The notes beneath the pieces are model-generated. The model was not told the DNA's origin. It did no database searches and saw only the letters and a list, made by a program, of their open reading frames with translations. This document shows, piece after piece, positions 24,041 to 32,240 of a stretch of 64,000 bases of DNA. The position numbers and the translations under genes were made by a program. Source of the stretch: Alteromonas sp. KC3 (GTDB lineage: Bacteria > Pseudomonadota > Gammaproteobacteria > Enterobacterales > Alteromonadaceae); contig NZ_AP024235.1 of the NCBI RefSeq assembly GCF_016756315.1, positions 2,418,001 through 2,482,000 on the forward strand. The letters are read 5' to 3'. Positions within the stretch are counted from its first letter, which is position 1. The number at the start of each line of letters is the position of its first letter.

Positions 24041-25387
24041 ATGCCACAACTTAGTAACTTTGATGAAATATATCAATTTTTGCATAAGCGCTTTGAAAAT
24101 GAAAAAGAGTATCTTCAGGCCGTACATGAAGTGCTTCAAGATATAGTGCCTATCTACAATGCTAACGAAGCATACAAATCTTTGGACGTAATACGGCGGC
24201 TTTGTATGCCTGAGCGCATTATCTACTTCACAATTTCATGGATGAACAGTGATGGTGATATCGAGGTAAACCAAGGTTGGCGGGTTCAACACAACTCAGC
24301 AATGGGGCCCTACAAAGGCGGCTTGAGGTTTCACCCAACTGTGAACTTATCAGTACTAAAATTTCTTGCCTTTGAACAGTGCTTTAAAAATGCCCTTACT
24401 GGCCTCCCCATGGGAGGAGGTAAAGGAGGTGCGGATTTTAACCCCAAAGGAAGAAGTGATAGAGATATCATGCTTTTTTGCCAAGCTTTCATGCGAGAGC
24501 TCCAACGCCATATTGGAGCAAATACTGATGTGCCAGCAGGAGACATTAACGTAGGTGCAAGAGAAATAGGTTATCTCTATGGTGAATACCGACGACTTAA
24601 TAACAGGTTTGAAGGTGTACTAACGGGTAAAGGACTAGAATTCGGTGGTAGCTACGTAAGAACTGAAGCCACGGGCTTTGGTCTCATCTATTTTTTAGAG
24701 GCTGTTTGCCGCGCTCAGGATAGCTTTGTTGAAGGTAAGACCGTAATTATTTCTGGCGCTGGTAATGTCGCGCTTCACGCTGCACTTAAGGCCAGTGAAA
24801 AAGGCGCTAAAGTAGTGACGCTTTCTAATAGTCGTGGCCTTTTGTATAACGAGCAAGGTCTAAGCGAAGCCGACATAACTTGGGCCATCGAAAATCATAA
24901 CCAGCGCGATAACATTTTACTTGATATGGCAGATGAAGGGATGGGTAAATGGCAACCCGATGCAACCCCATGGCATATCAAGTGCGATATTGCTCTGCCC
25001 TGCGCTACGCAAAATGAGTTAGACGAGAGCGATGCTCGCAAGCTCATAGAGAAAGGCTGCACAATGATTTTAGAAGGTGCAAATATGCCCTGTACTGACA
25101 AAGCACAAAAAGTATTTTTTGATGCCAAAGTGACTTACGTTCCAGGAAAGGCATCTAATGCAGGTGGAGTCGCGCTCTCTGGTCTTGAGATGTCGCAAAA
25201 TGCAATGTTTAGTCAACGTAACGCAGACACCTTAGATGAGCAGTTACAAACCATTATGAACCATATTCACAACCTTTGTGTTACCGAAGGTAAGCACGAC
25301 GGCGAAACTTACATCAACTACATGAAAGGCGCTAATGTCGCCGCTTTTAGAAAGCTCGCTGACGCAATAGTGGCGCAAGGTGTTTAG
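24041..25387 (+). CDS. gdhA: NADP-specific glutamate dehydrogenase
   Basis: Reductive amination of 2-oxoglutarate to glutamate, ammonium assimilation at high ammonium. 448 residues, as in the hexameric enterobacterial enzyme. The substrate pocket motifs GPYKGGLRFHP (about 88-98), LPMGGGKGGADFNPKG (about 121-136, catalytic Lys) and PAGDINVGAREIGYL (about 166-180) are followed by the Rossmann domain (GAGNVALHAA, about 236-245). It begins four bases after the phosphatase-lipid kinase fusion and is almost certainly co-transcribed with it, which is a surprising pairing. Confidence 0.97.
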   Translation: MPQLSNFDEIYQFLHKRFENEKEYLQAVHEVLQDIVPIYNANEAYKSLDVIRRLCMPERIIYFTISWMNSDGDIEVNQGWRVQHNSAMGPYKGGLRFHPTVNLSVLKFLAFEQCFKNALTGLPMGGGKGGADFNPKGRSDRDIMLFCQAFMRELQRHIGANTDVPAGDINVGAREIGYLYGEYRRLNNRFEGVLTGKGLEFGGSYVRTEATGFGLIYFLEAVCRAQDSFVEGKTVIISGAGNVALHAALKASEKGAKVVTLSNSRGLLYNEQGLSEADITWAIENHNQRDNILLDMADEGMGKWQPDATPWHIKCDIALPCATQNELDESDARKLIEKGCTMILEGANMPCTDKAQKVFFDAKVTYVPGKASNAGGVALSGLEMSQNAMFSQRNADTLDEQLQTIMNHIHNLCVTEGKHDGETYINYMKGANVAAFRKLADAIVAQGV

Positions 25388-25580
25388 CACCTTGCACCAC
25401 AAGGGTGAGCACTATTTTTCCAAGAGTTATGTAATTTTTTCTTCGCTTTATATTTACCTCTAACACCCTCGCATGGCATAGACAAAAAAAGCCCATAAAA
25501 ACATAGAGTAAGCATTGTTTTCCCGATTGGAATAGTTCTCGCATTAGTAAAAGCGTTCGAAACTACCTGAGGAAAATAAT

Positions 25581-26036
25581 ATGCAAATTTTTGAAGCACT
25601 ACGTCAAGATCATGAAAAACAACGTCTACTATTGAAGATCCTTGCTGAAACCAGTGGAAACACTGCTGCTAGACGAGAGTACTATGAAGAATTGAAAGTA
25701 CAGCTAGAAAGTCACGCAGTAGCGGAAGAACGTCATTTCTATTCACAGTTACTTGAGAAAGATGCCACTGTGGATTTAACTCGACATGGCATAGCGGAAC
25801 ATCATGAAATTGATGAACTACTGGAAAAACTGGACGAAACCGACATGAGTTCACCAGGTTGGTTGCGTCACCTAAAAAACCTGCAAGATAAAGTAGAGCA
25901 TCACCTTGCTGATGAAGAACAGGAATTCTTTCAAGTAGCGGGTAAAGTACTTAATGACCGCCAGAAATCAAAGCTTGCCGATGAATACCGTGAAGAAATG
26001 AAACTAGCGGTGGAATCAGCAACCACTGCCGCTTAA
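25581..26036 (+). CDS. Hemerythrin-like (HHE) domain protein, 151 aa
   Basis: A four-helix bundle that binds a di-iron centre through histidines and carboxylates. Visible ligands: H in ALRQDHEKQR (about residue 12), HAVAEERHFY (about 44-53), IAEHHEIDE (about 71-79) and VEHHLADEEQEFF (about 107-119). Such proteins bind or sense oxygen, nitric oxide or iron, or help repair iron-sulfur clusters; which one cannot be told here. The ATG at 25581 is preceded by GAGGA. A clear terminator follows at 26113-26146. Confidence 0.9.
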   Translation: MQIFEALRQDHEKQRLLLKILAETSGNTAARREYYEELKVQLESHAVAEERHFYSQLLEKDATVDLTRHGIAEHHEIDELLEKLDETDMSSPGWLRHLKNLQDKVEHHLADEEQEFFQVAGKVLNDRQKSKLADEYREEMKLAVESATTAA

Positions 26037-26112
26037 TGGTGAGTCGGCAAACAATACACGGAACGTCAATTAACCCTAGCCCCAAAAAAGTGGCACTGCG
26101 CGAATTGAATAC

Positions 26113-26146
26113 AAAAATGCCAGCTAAACACTGGCATTTTTTTATA
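26113..26146 (+). terminator. Rho-independent terminator after the hemerythrin gene
   Basis: AAAATGCCAG / CTGGCATTTT stem, loop of 7 bases, then TTTTTATAA. Confidence 0.85.
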
Positions 26147-26220
26147 ATCAAAATCGTGAAAGGCGTCGACTTCGACACTGCGTTTTTGCAGTAAAGAAAA
26201 ACAACGCCTGTAATGTTCAC

Positions 26221-26379
26221 CTATTTTTTAGCGATGATGTATACCGCATGAATTACACCAGGAAAATACCCTAAGATCGTTAAAAGAATATTTATCCAAA
26301 AGTGAGCACCAATTCCTACCTGCAAAAATACACCGAGCGGCGGAAGCAAAATCGACAATAAAATACGAATAATATCCAT
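26221..26379 (-). CDS. Pmp3/YqaE (UPF0057) family small membrane protein, 52 aa
   Basis: A gene too short for usual cutoffs. Minus-strand ATG at 26379 with AAGGA upstream gives MDIIRILLSILLPPLGVFLQ, continuing VGIGAHFWINILLTILGYFP and GVIHAVYIIAKK. This is a complete Pmp3/YqaE-type proteolipid: two membrane helices with the PPLGVFLQ and LGYFPGVIHAxY motifs. Family members in yeast and bacteria act at the plasma membrane under salt or cold stress and influence membrane potential. The overlapping 60-residue frame at 26228-26410 is in another register and is a shadow. Confidence 0.93.
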   Translation of the reverse strand: MDIIRILLSILLPPLGVFLQVGIGAHFWINILLTILGYFPGVIHAVYIIAKK

Positions 26380-26611
26380 AGTAAATTCCTTGTTGTTGAA
26401 TTATTTTCACTATCTAGTGAGCAAAATTGTCACACTTTAGTGATTATGTAATGCATCTACTGGCACAATTCACGTCTTTATTTATTACGCTGTTTTTACT
26501 GCACATTAAGTGCCACTTATGTCGACAAAGACAACTGAAAACGAACATACAACCATGAACTTACTACTTTTTATTCGTAAATGTAATACATTCGGGTATC
26601 AATAAAAGAGA

Positions 26612-28906
26612 CTAAGCGCCAAACGGCGTGTGTTGCAACCACGCTTCCAAATCATTTTTATTTAGCGGGCGACTAATAAAGTAACCTTGAACCACATCAC
26701 ATCCCCACTCTTTCAAAATTTCTAGTGAGGCTTTGTCTTCTACACCTTCTGCCACTACCTTTAGATGAAACGCACTGGCTAAGCGCAGTACAGTATGGAC
26801 GATCTGTTGATCGTTTTCGTCACTTGCCAGCGATAATATAAAGCTCTTATCAATTTTAATGGTTTTAACAGGTAAGTTCTTAAGGTAGGCAAGTGAGGAA
26901 TACCCTGTTCCAAAATCGTCGATTGCAAAATGAAACCCTCGTGCAGTGAGCTCAGACAAGTTTTCAATAGCCAACGACGCATCTGCAACTAAGTCACTTT
27001 CTGTTATTTCAAGCTCAAGGGCTTCAGGAGACAAGCCTTCATCATTGAGCTTCTGAACCAATTTATTCAGCAAAACTTTGTTTTGAATATCTTGAGTCGA
27101 AAGATTCATTGCAACAGTAAAGTGATATCCTTTACTCCTAAAGTACGCCAAGTCGGTGATAGTTTGTTGCATTACCCATGTCGTAACCTGTTCAATAAGA
27201 CCGGCTTGCTCTGCAATAGTAATAAACTCATCTGGCGGAACAAATCCTAGTACACTGTTGTTCCACCTTATCAGCGCTTCCATACTGGAAACTCTCATGC
27301 TAGCTAGGTCAACTTTAGGCTGATACACCATCGAAAGTTCATCTTGTTGGCTTGAAAGCGCGCGTTTAAGTTCCGTCGTTATCGAAAGCCTTCTTGAGTA
27401 TTTGTCCTCAAGCTCAGCGCGATAATTAACACACCAATTCCCCGAATGAATCGCTTCGTCAGTAACAATGTTCATCTTTCTGAACAATTCTTCAGAGGTA
27501 GAGGCATCTTGAGGACAATTGATAATAGCCATCGCTACCTTGACTGGAATTGCAATAAGGTTACTTTCAACCGGCTGTTCTAAAATATGTCTTAATGTAT
27601 TGAGCTGGTCTTCGGTTAGGTGCTGTTCAGTGATATATAAGATCTCGCCGCCTGCCAAACGCGCTGAGGTACCTGGCCAACGCTGCAACCTAATAGCCAA
27701 TGTTTTAAGCGTATTATCCCCATTTGAATAGCCGTACAAATCATTGATCGTTCGAAAACCTAGCACCGTGATAGCAATAACCTGAACAGATTTTTTCTCG
27801 GCCATTTGATTTTCAAAATAATCTTCTACGAAATTGCGATTGTACAATCCGGTAAGTACGTCGTGCTGTGCCTGATAACGAATGTGCTTTTCACGACTTT
27901 TAATGCTGGCTTGCATGCTATCAACGGCATTGGCGAGTTCAGAAATTTCTTTAAGTTTCGAGGGTTTTTCAAGGGTGGCACCGTAATTACCCGACGCCAC
28001 TTTATTCACCGCCGCAACCAAATTAGAAACGGGTTGGCTTACATTACGTGACAGCAGCATGGAAAGCGCTAATGCAATAAAAATTGCGATTACTGTAAAG
28101 GCAAGAATTGTTATTTGAATACTCGTAAACGCATTAAACGAGTCAGAGGTGTCCAACGCTAAGGTTATATTAACGGGCAAGCTAGTCTCAGATGAGATAT
28201 TCACTTTGCGAGCGAAATAGTGGTGTTCACTGCCAAATGTCACTTCTAACCACGAGGGGTCATCTTCGAGCGCTAAGATAGAATTAGCAACAGGTTCATC
28301 AAGCGTTGTGGTCAACACCTGTTTTGACTGCTTTTCAGAGATTATGATTTCAGCATCAACAAGTGTTTTTAATTCATCTAACAACGTTTGGTCGAATTCG
28401 ATACCGATAATCATGTAGTAGCGTAGTGTGGGAATTTCTACACGATAAAGGTTCAACTGCACTAGCTTGCCATCGACAACGAAAAAACCGCTATCTACGC
28501 CTTTTGCCGCTAACTGAAGTGTACTGTCGAGTTGTTGCCCTTCTTCAAATAAGGATGAGTGAGACACGACAACGGTATGGTCGAGACCGACTAGCGCTAT
28601 TATATTAGTGTTAAGTCGTTGAGCGTAGCTGGTAAATGCCGCAGTTATGGAAGGAAGATCTTCTGTGCCCACTGCCCTTCTAAAATCAAATGAGCGAGAT
28701 AAAACATTTGAAACGCTGCGTATGACTTCTTGGCGGTCATCTACAACTTTATCAAACACTTTTTCTGCTAATGCAATATCTTTGTCAATGCTCTCGACGA
28801 CTAACGAATTAGCAGATTTCCAAACCGCGCCAATAATTAACAATGATGCTATTACAATTCCCAAAAACAGGGTTTGGAACAAGCTTTGACTTAGCGTTTT
28901 CTGCAC
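26612..28906 (-). CDS. Membrane-bound cyclic-di-GMP phosphodiesterase with degenerate GGDEF domain, 764 aa
   Basis: Order: membrane helix (about 13-31), periplasmic sensor of Cache/CHASE type (about 32-262), second helix (about 265-287), HAMP (about 288-340), GGDEF domain (about 355-500), EAL domain (about 515-755). The GGDEF signature is changed to AGGEI, so diguanylate cyclase activity is unlikely, though GTP binding or regulatory roles remain possible. The EAL domain keeps the catalytic features EALIRW, DDFGTGYSSLAYL and VAEGVED. It should hydrolyse cyclic-di-GMP in response to a periplasmic signal. It is divergent from a diguanylate cyclase gene 282 bp away. Confidence 0.93.
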   Translation of the reverse strand: MQKTLSQSLFQTLFLGIVIASLLIIGAVWKSANSLVVESIDKDIALAEKVFDKVVDDRQEVIRSVSNVLSRSFDFRRAVGTEDLPSITAAFTSYAQRLNTNIIALVGLDHTVVVSHSSLFEEGQQLDSTLQLAAKGVDSGFFVVDGKLVQLNLYRVEIPTLRYYMIIGIEFDQTLLDELKTLVDAEIIISEKQSKQVLTTTLDEPVANSILALEDDPSWLEVTFGSEHHYFARKVNISSETSLPVNITLALDTSDSFNAFTSIQITILAFTVIAIFIALALSMLLSRNVSQPVSNLVAAVNKVASGNYGATLEKPSKLKEISELANAVDSMQASIKSREKHIRYQAQHDVLTGLYNRNFVEDYFENQMAEKKSVQVIAITVLGFRTINDLYGYSNGDNTLKTLAIRLQRWPGTSARLAGGEILYITEQHLTEDQLNTLRHILEQPVESNLIAIPVKVAMAIINCPQDASTSEELFRKMNIVTDEAIHSGNWCVNYRAELEDKYSRRLSITTELKRALSSQQDELSMVYQPKVDLASMRVSSMEALIRWNNSVLGFVPPDEFITIAEQAGLIEQVTTWVMQQTITDLAYFRSKGYHFTVAMNLSTQDIQNKVLLNKLVQKLNDEGLSPEALELEITESDLVADASLAIENLSELTARGFHFAIDDFGTGYSSLAYLKNLPVKTIKIDKSFILSLASDENDQQIVHTVLRLASAFHLKVVAEGVEDKASLEILKEWGCDVVQGYFISRPLNKNDLEAWLQHTPFGA

Positions 28907-29188
28907 TATAGCGCCTCTCGATGCATCTTATTGTATTTCGCTAACACAACCACTACTACCTTTCGACTAAAGAATAGCTGATTCTCACTTTTTCTGACAG
29001 TAGTAAGACGCTGTATTTCCACAAATTTAAATGTTTGTTACAAATTAGCCCTAGAGACTCAAACGGTCAGCTTAAAATTTGTAAGGACCTAATATAGCCG
29101 AATTGATACCTGCAATAGTTAAACAAATACGCAATAATATCTGGTACTATTCGCATCCAATGACCGATCGGGCTGTAAAGAGGTATTA

Positions 29189-30604
29189 ATGTTCAAGGCG
29201 TTAGTGGGCAAGCATTATCAAAGTTTGCTTATATTAATACTCATTACTCTGTTATCCGTGTTCGCGGTTACAGGTTATGTCGCCATTAACAATATTGTCT
29301 CAGAACAAAGTCGCATTCAACAACAAGCCGTCAGCCCCGTCTACTCACTCGTTAATCGCGAGTTGCTAAAACCCCTTCATATTGCAGAGACATTCGCGGA
29401 AACAATCACGTTTGAACAAATTCTCAAGAACGACGTTGATGAATCGTTTCTCCTTGCGCAATTAGCGAGAATGGAAGAAAGGCTAGGCTTAATTTTTTTT
29501 GTCGCGTTAGAAAAACAACGTAGACAGCTCATGTCAGATGGACGCAGTTTCGATCTGATTGAGGGTGAAGTTTACTGGTATTTTGAAGCGCTAGACACCA
29601 AAGAACGTATCCTCGCTGACCTAGGCCAAGTGGGTAATGTCCATCTCTTTTTTGATGTGAAAATATACAGCGATAACGACGAATTTTTAGGCTTTGTCGG
29701 CGTCGGCAAGCCCATCAAATCTTTTATTGAGTCACTTAACAAATACAAAGCGCAATACGGTTACGATTTTCTATTTGTTAATGAGCGCAATCAAGTGCTT
29801 CTGTCATCTGTGCCAGATTATGTAGTAACCGATGATTACGTACCTGATCTTAAAAGCTTGCCATGGTTCGACGATGCCACTGTAAACCTCAATGATTTAA
29901 GCAATGTCATTGTAGAGAATGATGACAAAGAAGTTTTAATTTCAGAAATAAGTATTCCACAACTTAATTGGCGCTTGTTACTTCTAACGCCATTGGAGAC
30001 AAGGCAAGCACAATTAACAAAAACCTTTGCGATAAACGCTTTACTTGCTTCATCGGTTATCATCATTGTTATATCTGGTATTTTCGCTGTATTTATTAGC
30101 TATAAGCGCAAACTAGAAAAGCGTATGGAAACAGATGCGCTTACAGGGCTTGCCAATCGTAGCTATTTGCAACGTCGTTATCAGCAGTTAAGAAAGCGTT
30201 CCGCTAATATTTGTATTGTCATGGTCGACCTAGACCATTTTAAGCAGATTAACGACCAATACGGTCACGGTGCAGGTGACGAAGTACTGCGCACAGCAGC
30301 AAACGTTTTAACTAATATACTTCGCAACGGGGATACAGTATGCCGCTGGGGCGGAGAGGAATTTGTATTACTTATCCCTGAAATAACCGCTCAAAACTGT
30401 ATGGCGCTCGTTGAAAAAGCGCGCCGTGAAGTAGAACGCGGTAACGTAAAACACGGCACCCACACTATTACATTTACTGCGAGTTTTGGTGTGACAGCAG
30501 GCTCTACATCGCTTCAACTTTCTAAACACTTAGCTAACGCAGATATGGCGCTTTACGAGTCTAAGCGAAATGGAAGAAACAGAGCGACACTATTTAAAAA
30601 GTAG
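29189..30604 (+). CDS. Membrane-bound diguanylate cyclase, 471 aa
   Basis: Order: membrane helix (about 11-31), periplasmic double-Cache-like sensor (about 32-280), second helix (about 282-303), then a GGDEF domain (about 316-470) with active-site GGEEF in CRWGGEEFVLL. An RNGD motif five residues before it is the RxxD inhibitory site that binds cyclic-di-GMP, so the enzyme should be product-inhibited. It makes cyclic-di-GMP from two GTP and so raises the biofilm/motility switch signal. It has a partner phosphodiesterase gene in divergent orientation, sharing the upstream region, which suggests linked control. Confidence 0.95.
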   Translation: MFKALVGKHYQSLLILILITLLSVFAVTGYVAINNIVSEQSRIQQQAVSPVYSLVNRELLKPLHIAETFAETITFEQILKNDVDESFLLAQLARMEERLGLIFFVALEKQRRQLMSDGRSFDLIEGEVYWYFEALDTKERILADLGQVGNVHLFFDVKIYSDNDEFLGFVGVGKPIKSFIESLNKYKAQYGYDFLFVNERNQVLLSSVPDYVVTDDYVPDLKSLPWFDDATVNLNDLSNVIVENDDKEVLISEISIPQLNWRLLLLTPLETRQAQLTKTFAINALLASSVIIIVISGIFAVFISYKRKLEKRMETDALTGLANRSYLQRRYQQLRKRSANICIVMVDLDHFKQINDQYGHGAGDEVLRTAANVLTNILRNGDTVCRWGGEEFVLLIPEITAQNCMALVEKARREVERGNVKHGTHTITFTASFGVTAGSTSLQLSKHLANADMALYESKRNGRNRATLFKK

Positions 30605-30883
30605 TGGCTTTCTAACTATCTTCTTCATAGCAGCGCAATATACTCTGAACGTTGCATAAATCACACATAATAAGGTCAATCACACGCTCCTATTAGACAG
30701 TGTATGGTAGCTTTTTAGTCGCGCTTTAGGTTGGGCATTGGGCTTTGGGCGTCAGCCCTCAAATCGTTAGTGTGGGGATATCGGAAAAGAAGAAGCACAA
30801 GCAGAAGCAGAAGTAGAAGTAGAAGCGAAACTAAAGTGACAACAGCAGTGAAGTATTGTTGTATTGCTAGTTTATCAACAAAC
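30605..30883. other. Intergenic region with a short period-6 repeat
   Basis: No gene is supported between the diguanylate cyclase and the tRNA-Leu terminator. 30787-30827 is a run of AGAAGC/AGAAGT-type hexamers (about six imperfect copies), a simple low-complexity tract. The small plus-strand frame across it (30731-30916) translates the repeat as a Ser/Arg run and is rejected. Confidence 0.5.
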
Positions 30884-30915
30884 AAAAAAACCGTAGCATT
30901 AGCTACGGTTTTTTA
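30884..30915 (-). terminator. Terminator after tRNA-Leu
   Basis: AAAAAACCGTAGC / GCTACGGTTTTTT stem with a 4-base loop (ATTA). It ends the secG-tRNA transcript on the minus strand; it could act in both directions. Confidence 0.85.
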
Positions 30916-30918
30916 ATT

Positions 30919-31003
30919 GGTGCGGAAAGCGGGACTTGAACCCGCACGAGCTATGCTCACCACCCCCTCAAGATGGCGTGTCTACCAATTCCACCACTTC
31001 CGC
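30919..31003 (-). tRNA. tRNA-Leu (anticodon GAG)
   Basis: On the minus strand an 85-base sequence starts GCGGAAGTGGTGGAATTGG, has the Leu-type D arm (GGTGGAATTGGTAGACACGC), an anticodon stem around CTTGAGG (anticodon GAG), a long variable arm (TGAGCATAGCTC), T arm GGGTTCAAGTCCC and an encoded CCA end. It sits directly after secG, as leuU does in Escherichia coli, which is a conserved order. Confidence 0.97.
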
Positions 31004-31015
31004 GAATTAGATTAT

Positions 31016-31390
31016 TTAGTTGCTACCGTCTGTATCAGGTACATCCGACTGACTAGCGTCGTCTGCTACTGGAACATCTTGGTCAGCAGGTATTTCTACA
31101 GGCGCTTCAACTGCCGCAGGTACCTCAAGGTTGTTCCACTCGTCTTCCGCACTTTCGCGGTTTGCAGACAATGCACCTAGCATAAGGCTAATAAAGAAGA
31201 ACAAACCTGCCAAAATAGCAGTTGTACGCGTCATAAAGTTACCTGAACCTGTTGATCCAAACACAGTGTTTGAACCACCTGAACCAAATGAAGCGCCCAT
31301 GTCTGCGCCTTTACCTTGTTGGATAAGTACAAATCCAATCAATAAAAGTGCAACGATAAGGTATGCTACTAATAGCACTTCGTAAATCAT
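31016..31390 (-). CDS. secG: Preprotein translocase subunit SecG
   Basis: A 124-residue accessory subunit of the SecYEG protein-translocation channel. Two membrane helices (about 3-22 and 54-75) flank the conserved QQGKGADMGASFG loop (about 24-36). The C-terminal 45 residues are an acidic, Pro/Ala/Val-rich tail (AAVEAPVEIPADQDV...), longer than in E. coli but common in Alteromonadaceae. It lies between tpiA and tRNA-Leu, probably in one transcript. Confidence 0.96.
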   Translation of the reverse strand: MIYEVLLVAYLIVALLLIGFVLIQQGKGADMGASFGSGGSNTVFGSTGSGNFMTRTTAILAGLFFFISLMLGALSANRESAEDEWNNLEVPAAVEAPVEIPADQDVPVADDASQSDVPDTDGSN

Positions 31391-31400
31391 AAATACCTCG

Positions 31401-32144
31401 TCAGTTTGCCGCTTGGCAAATTGAAATAAAATCTTCAGCTTTTAAACTGGCACCGCCAATTAAGCCACCATCGACATCTTGCTGCGAAAACAAGGTTGCC
31501 GCATTATCAGGCTTAACACTACCACCGTACAATATACGAAGGCCTTGCGCCAATTCTGCGTCTACTTTACTAAAGTAACCGCGGATAAATTCGTGAACTT
31601 CTTGTGCCTGTTCAGGGCTTGCTGTTTTACCTGTTCCGATAGCCCAAATTGGCTCGTAGGCAATAACACTTCGCTTAAGCTCATCAACTGTCATCAGTGA
31701 TGTTAGCGCATTTAACTGCTCAGCAACAAAAGACTCTACGTCTCCAGCTTCTCTAACGTCAAGCGATTCGCCTACGCAGATAATAGGAGTAAGACCTGCC
31801 GCTATGCTTTTTTGCGCTTTTTGCGCAACCAAAGCATTCGACTCACCTTGATCTTCACGACGTTCAGAGTGACCTACAATTACATAATCACACCCTGCTT
31901 CTTTTAACATCTCTACTGATAGTTCACCAGTATGAGCGCCGTTATCAAGATGGCTGACGTTTTGAGCACCAATTGAAAAACCAACCTTTTCAAATCCGTG
32001 AAGTAGAACTGATGGCGCACAAACAACGACTTGTGCATCACACTTCACTTCAGCGAGCTTTTTGTTGAAGTCTGCTACAAGCGACAAACTTCCGTTCATT
32101 TTCCAGTTTCCAGCCACAAATGGCTGTCTTTCTATTTTACTCAC
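31401..32144 (-). CDS. tpiA: Triosephosphate isomerase
   Basis: Interconverts dihydroxyacetone phosphate and glyceraldehyde 3-phosphate. The TIM barrel shows PFVAGNWKMNG near the N-terminus (Lys of the active site), VIVGHSERRE (catalytic His, about 92-101), AYEPIWAIGTGKTAS (catalytic Glu and flexible loop, about 161-175) and YGGSVKPDNA. The start chosen is GTG at 32144, with AAGG 8 bases upstream and a length of 247 residues, normal for the family. A longer frame starting with TTG at 32171 would add 9 residues. It is 10 bp upstream of secG. Confidence 0.97.
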   Translation of the reverse strand: MSKIERQPFVAGNWKMNGSLSLVADFNKKLAEVKCDAQVVVCAPSVLLHGFEKVGFSIGAQNVSHLDNGAHTGELSVEMLKEAGCDYVIVGHSERREDQGESNALVAQKAQKSIAAGLTPIICVGESLDVREAGDVESFVAEQLNALTSLMTVDELKRSVIAYEPIWAIGTGKTASPEQAQEVHEFIRGYFSKVDAELAQGLRILYGGSVKPDNAATLFSQQDVDGGLIGGASLKAEDFISICQAAN

Positions 32145-32240
32145 AACGCAGACCTTAGCCCTGTCTTTCAAGCGGGCGTGATATTAACTATTTAATCGGT
32201 AAGATACAAGCACAAAAAGTGAAAAATCCTGCTACGCCAA

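Noticed and set aside
26228..26410. 60-residue frame with several Cys
   Set aside because: It is out of frame with the Pmp3 gene on the same strand, with no family resemblance.
30731..30916. Ser/Arg-repeat small protein
   Set aside because: It is a translation of the hexamer repeat and the tRNA terminator, with no ribosome binding site.
31401..32171. tpiA start at TTG 32171
   Set aside because: The GTG at 32144 has a better spaced ribosome binding site and gives the normal family length.
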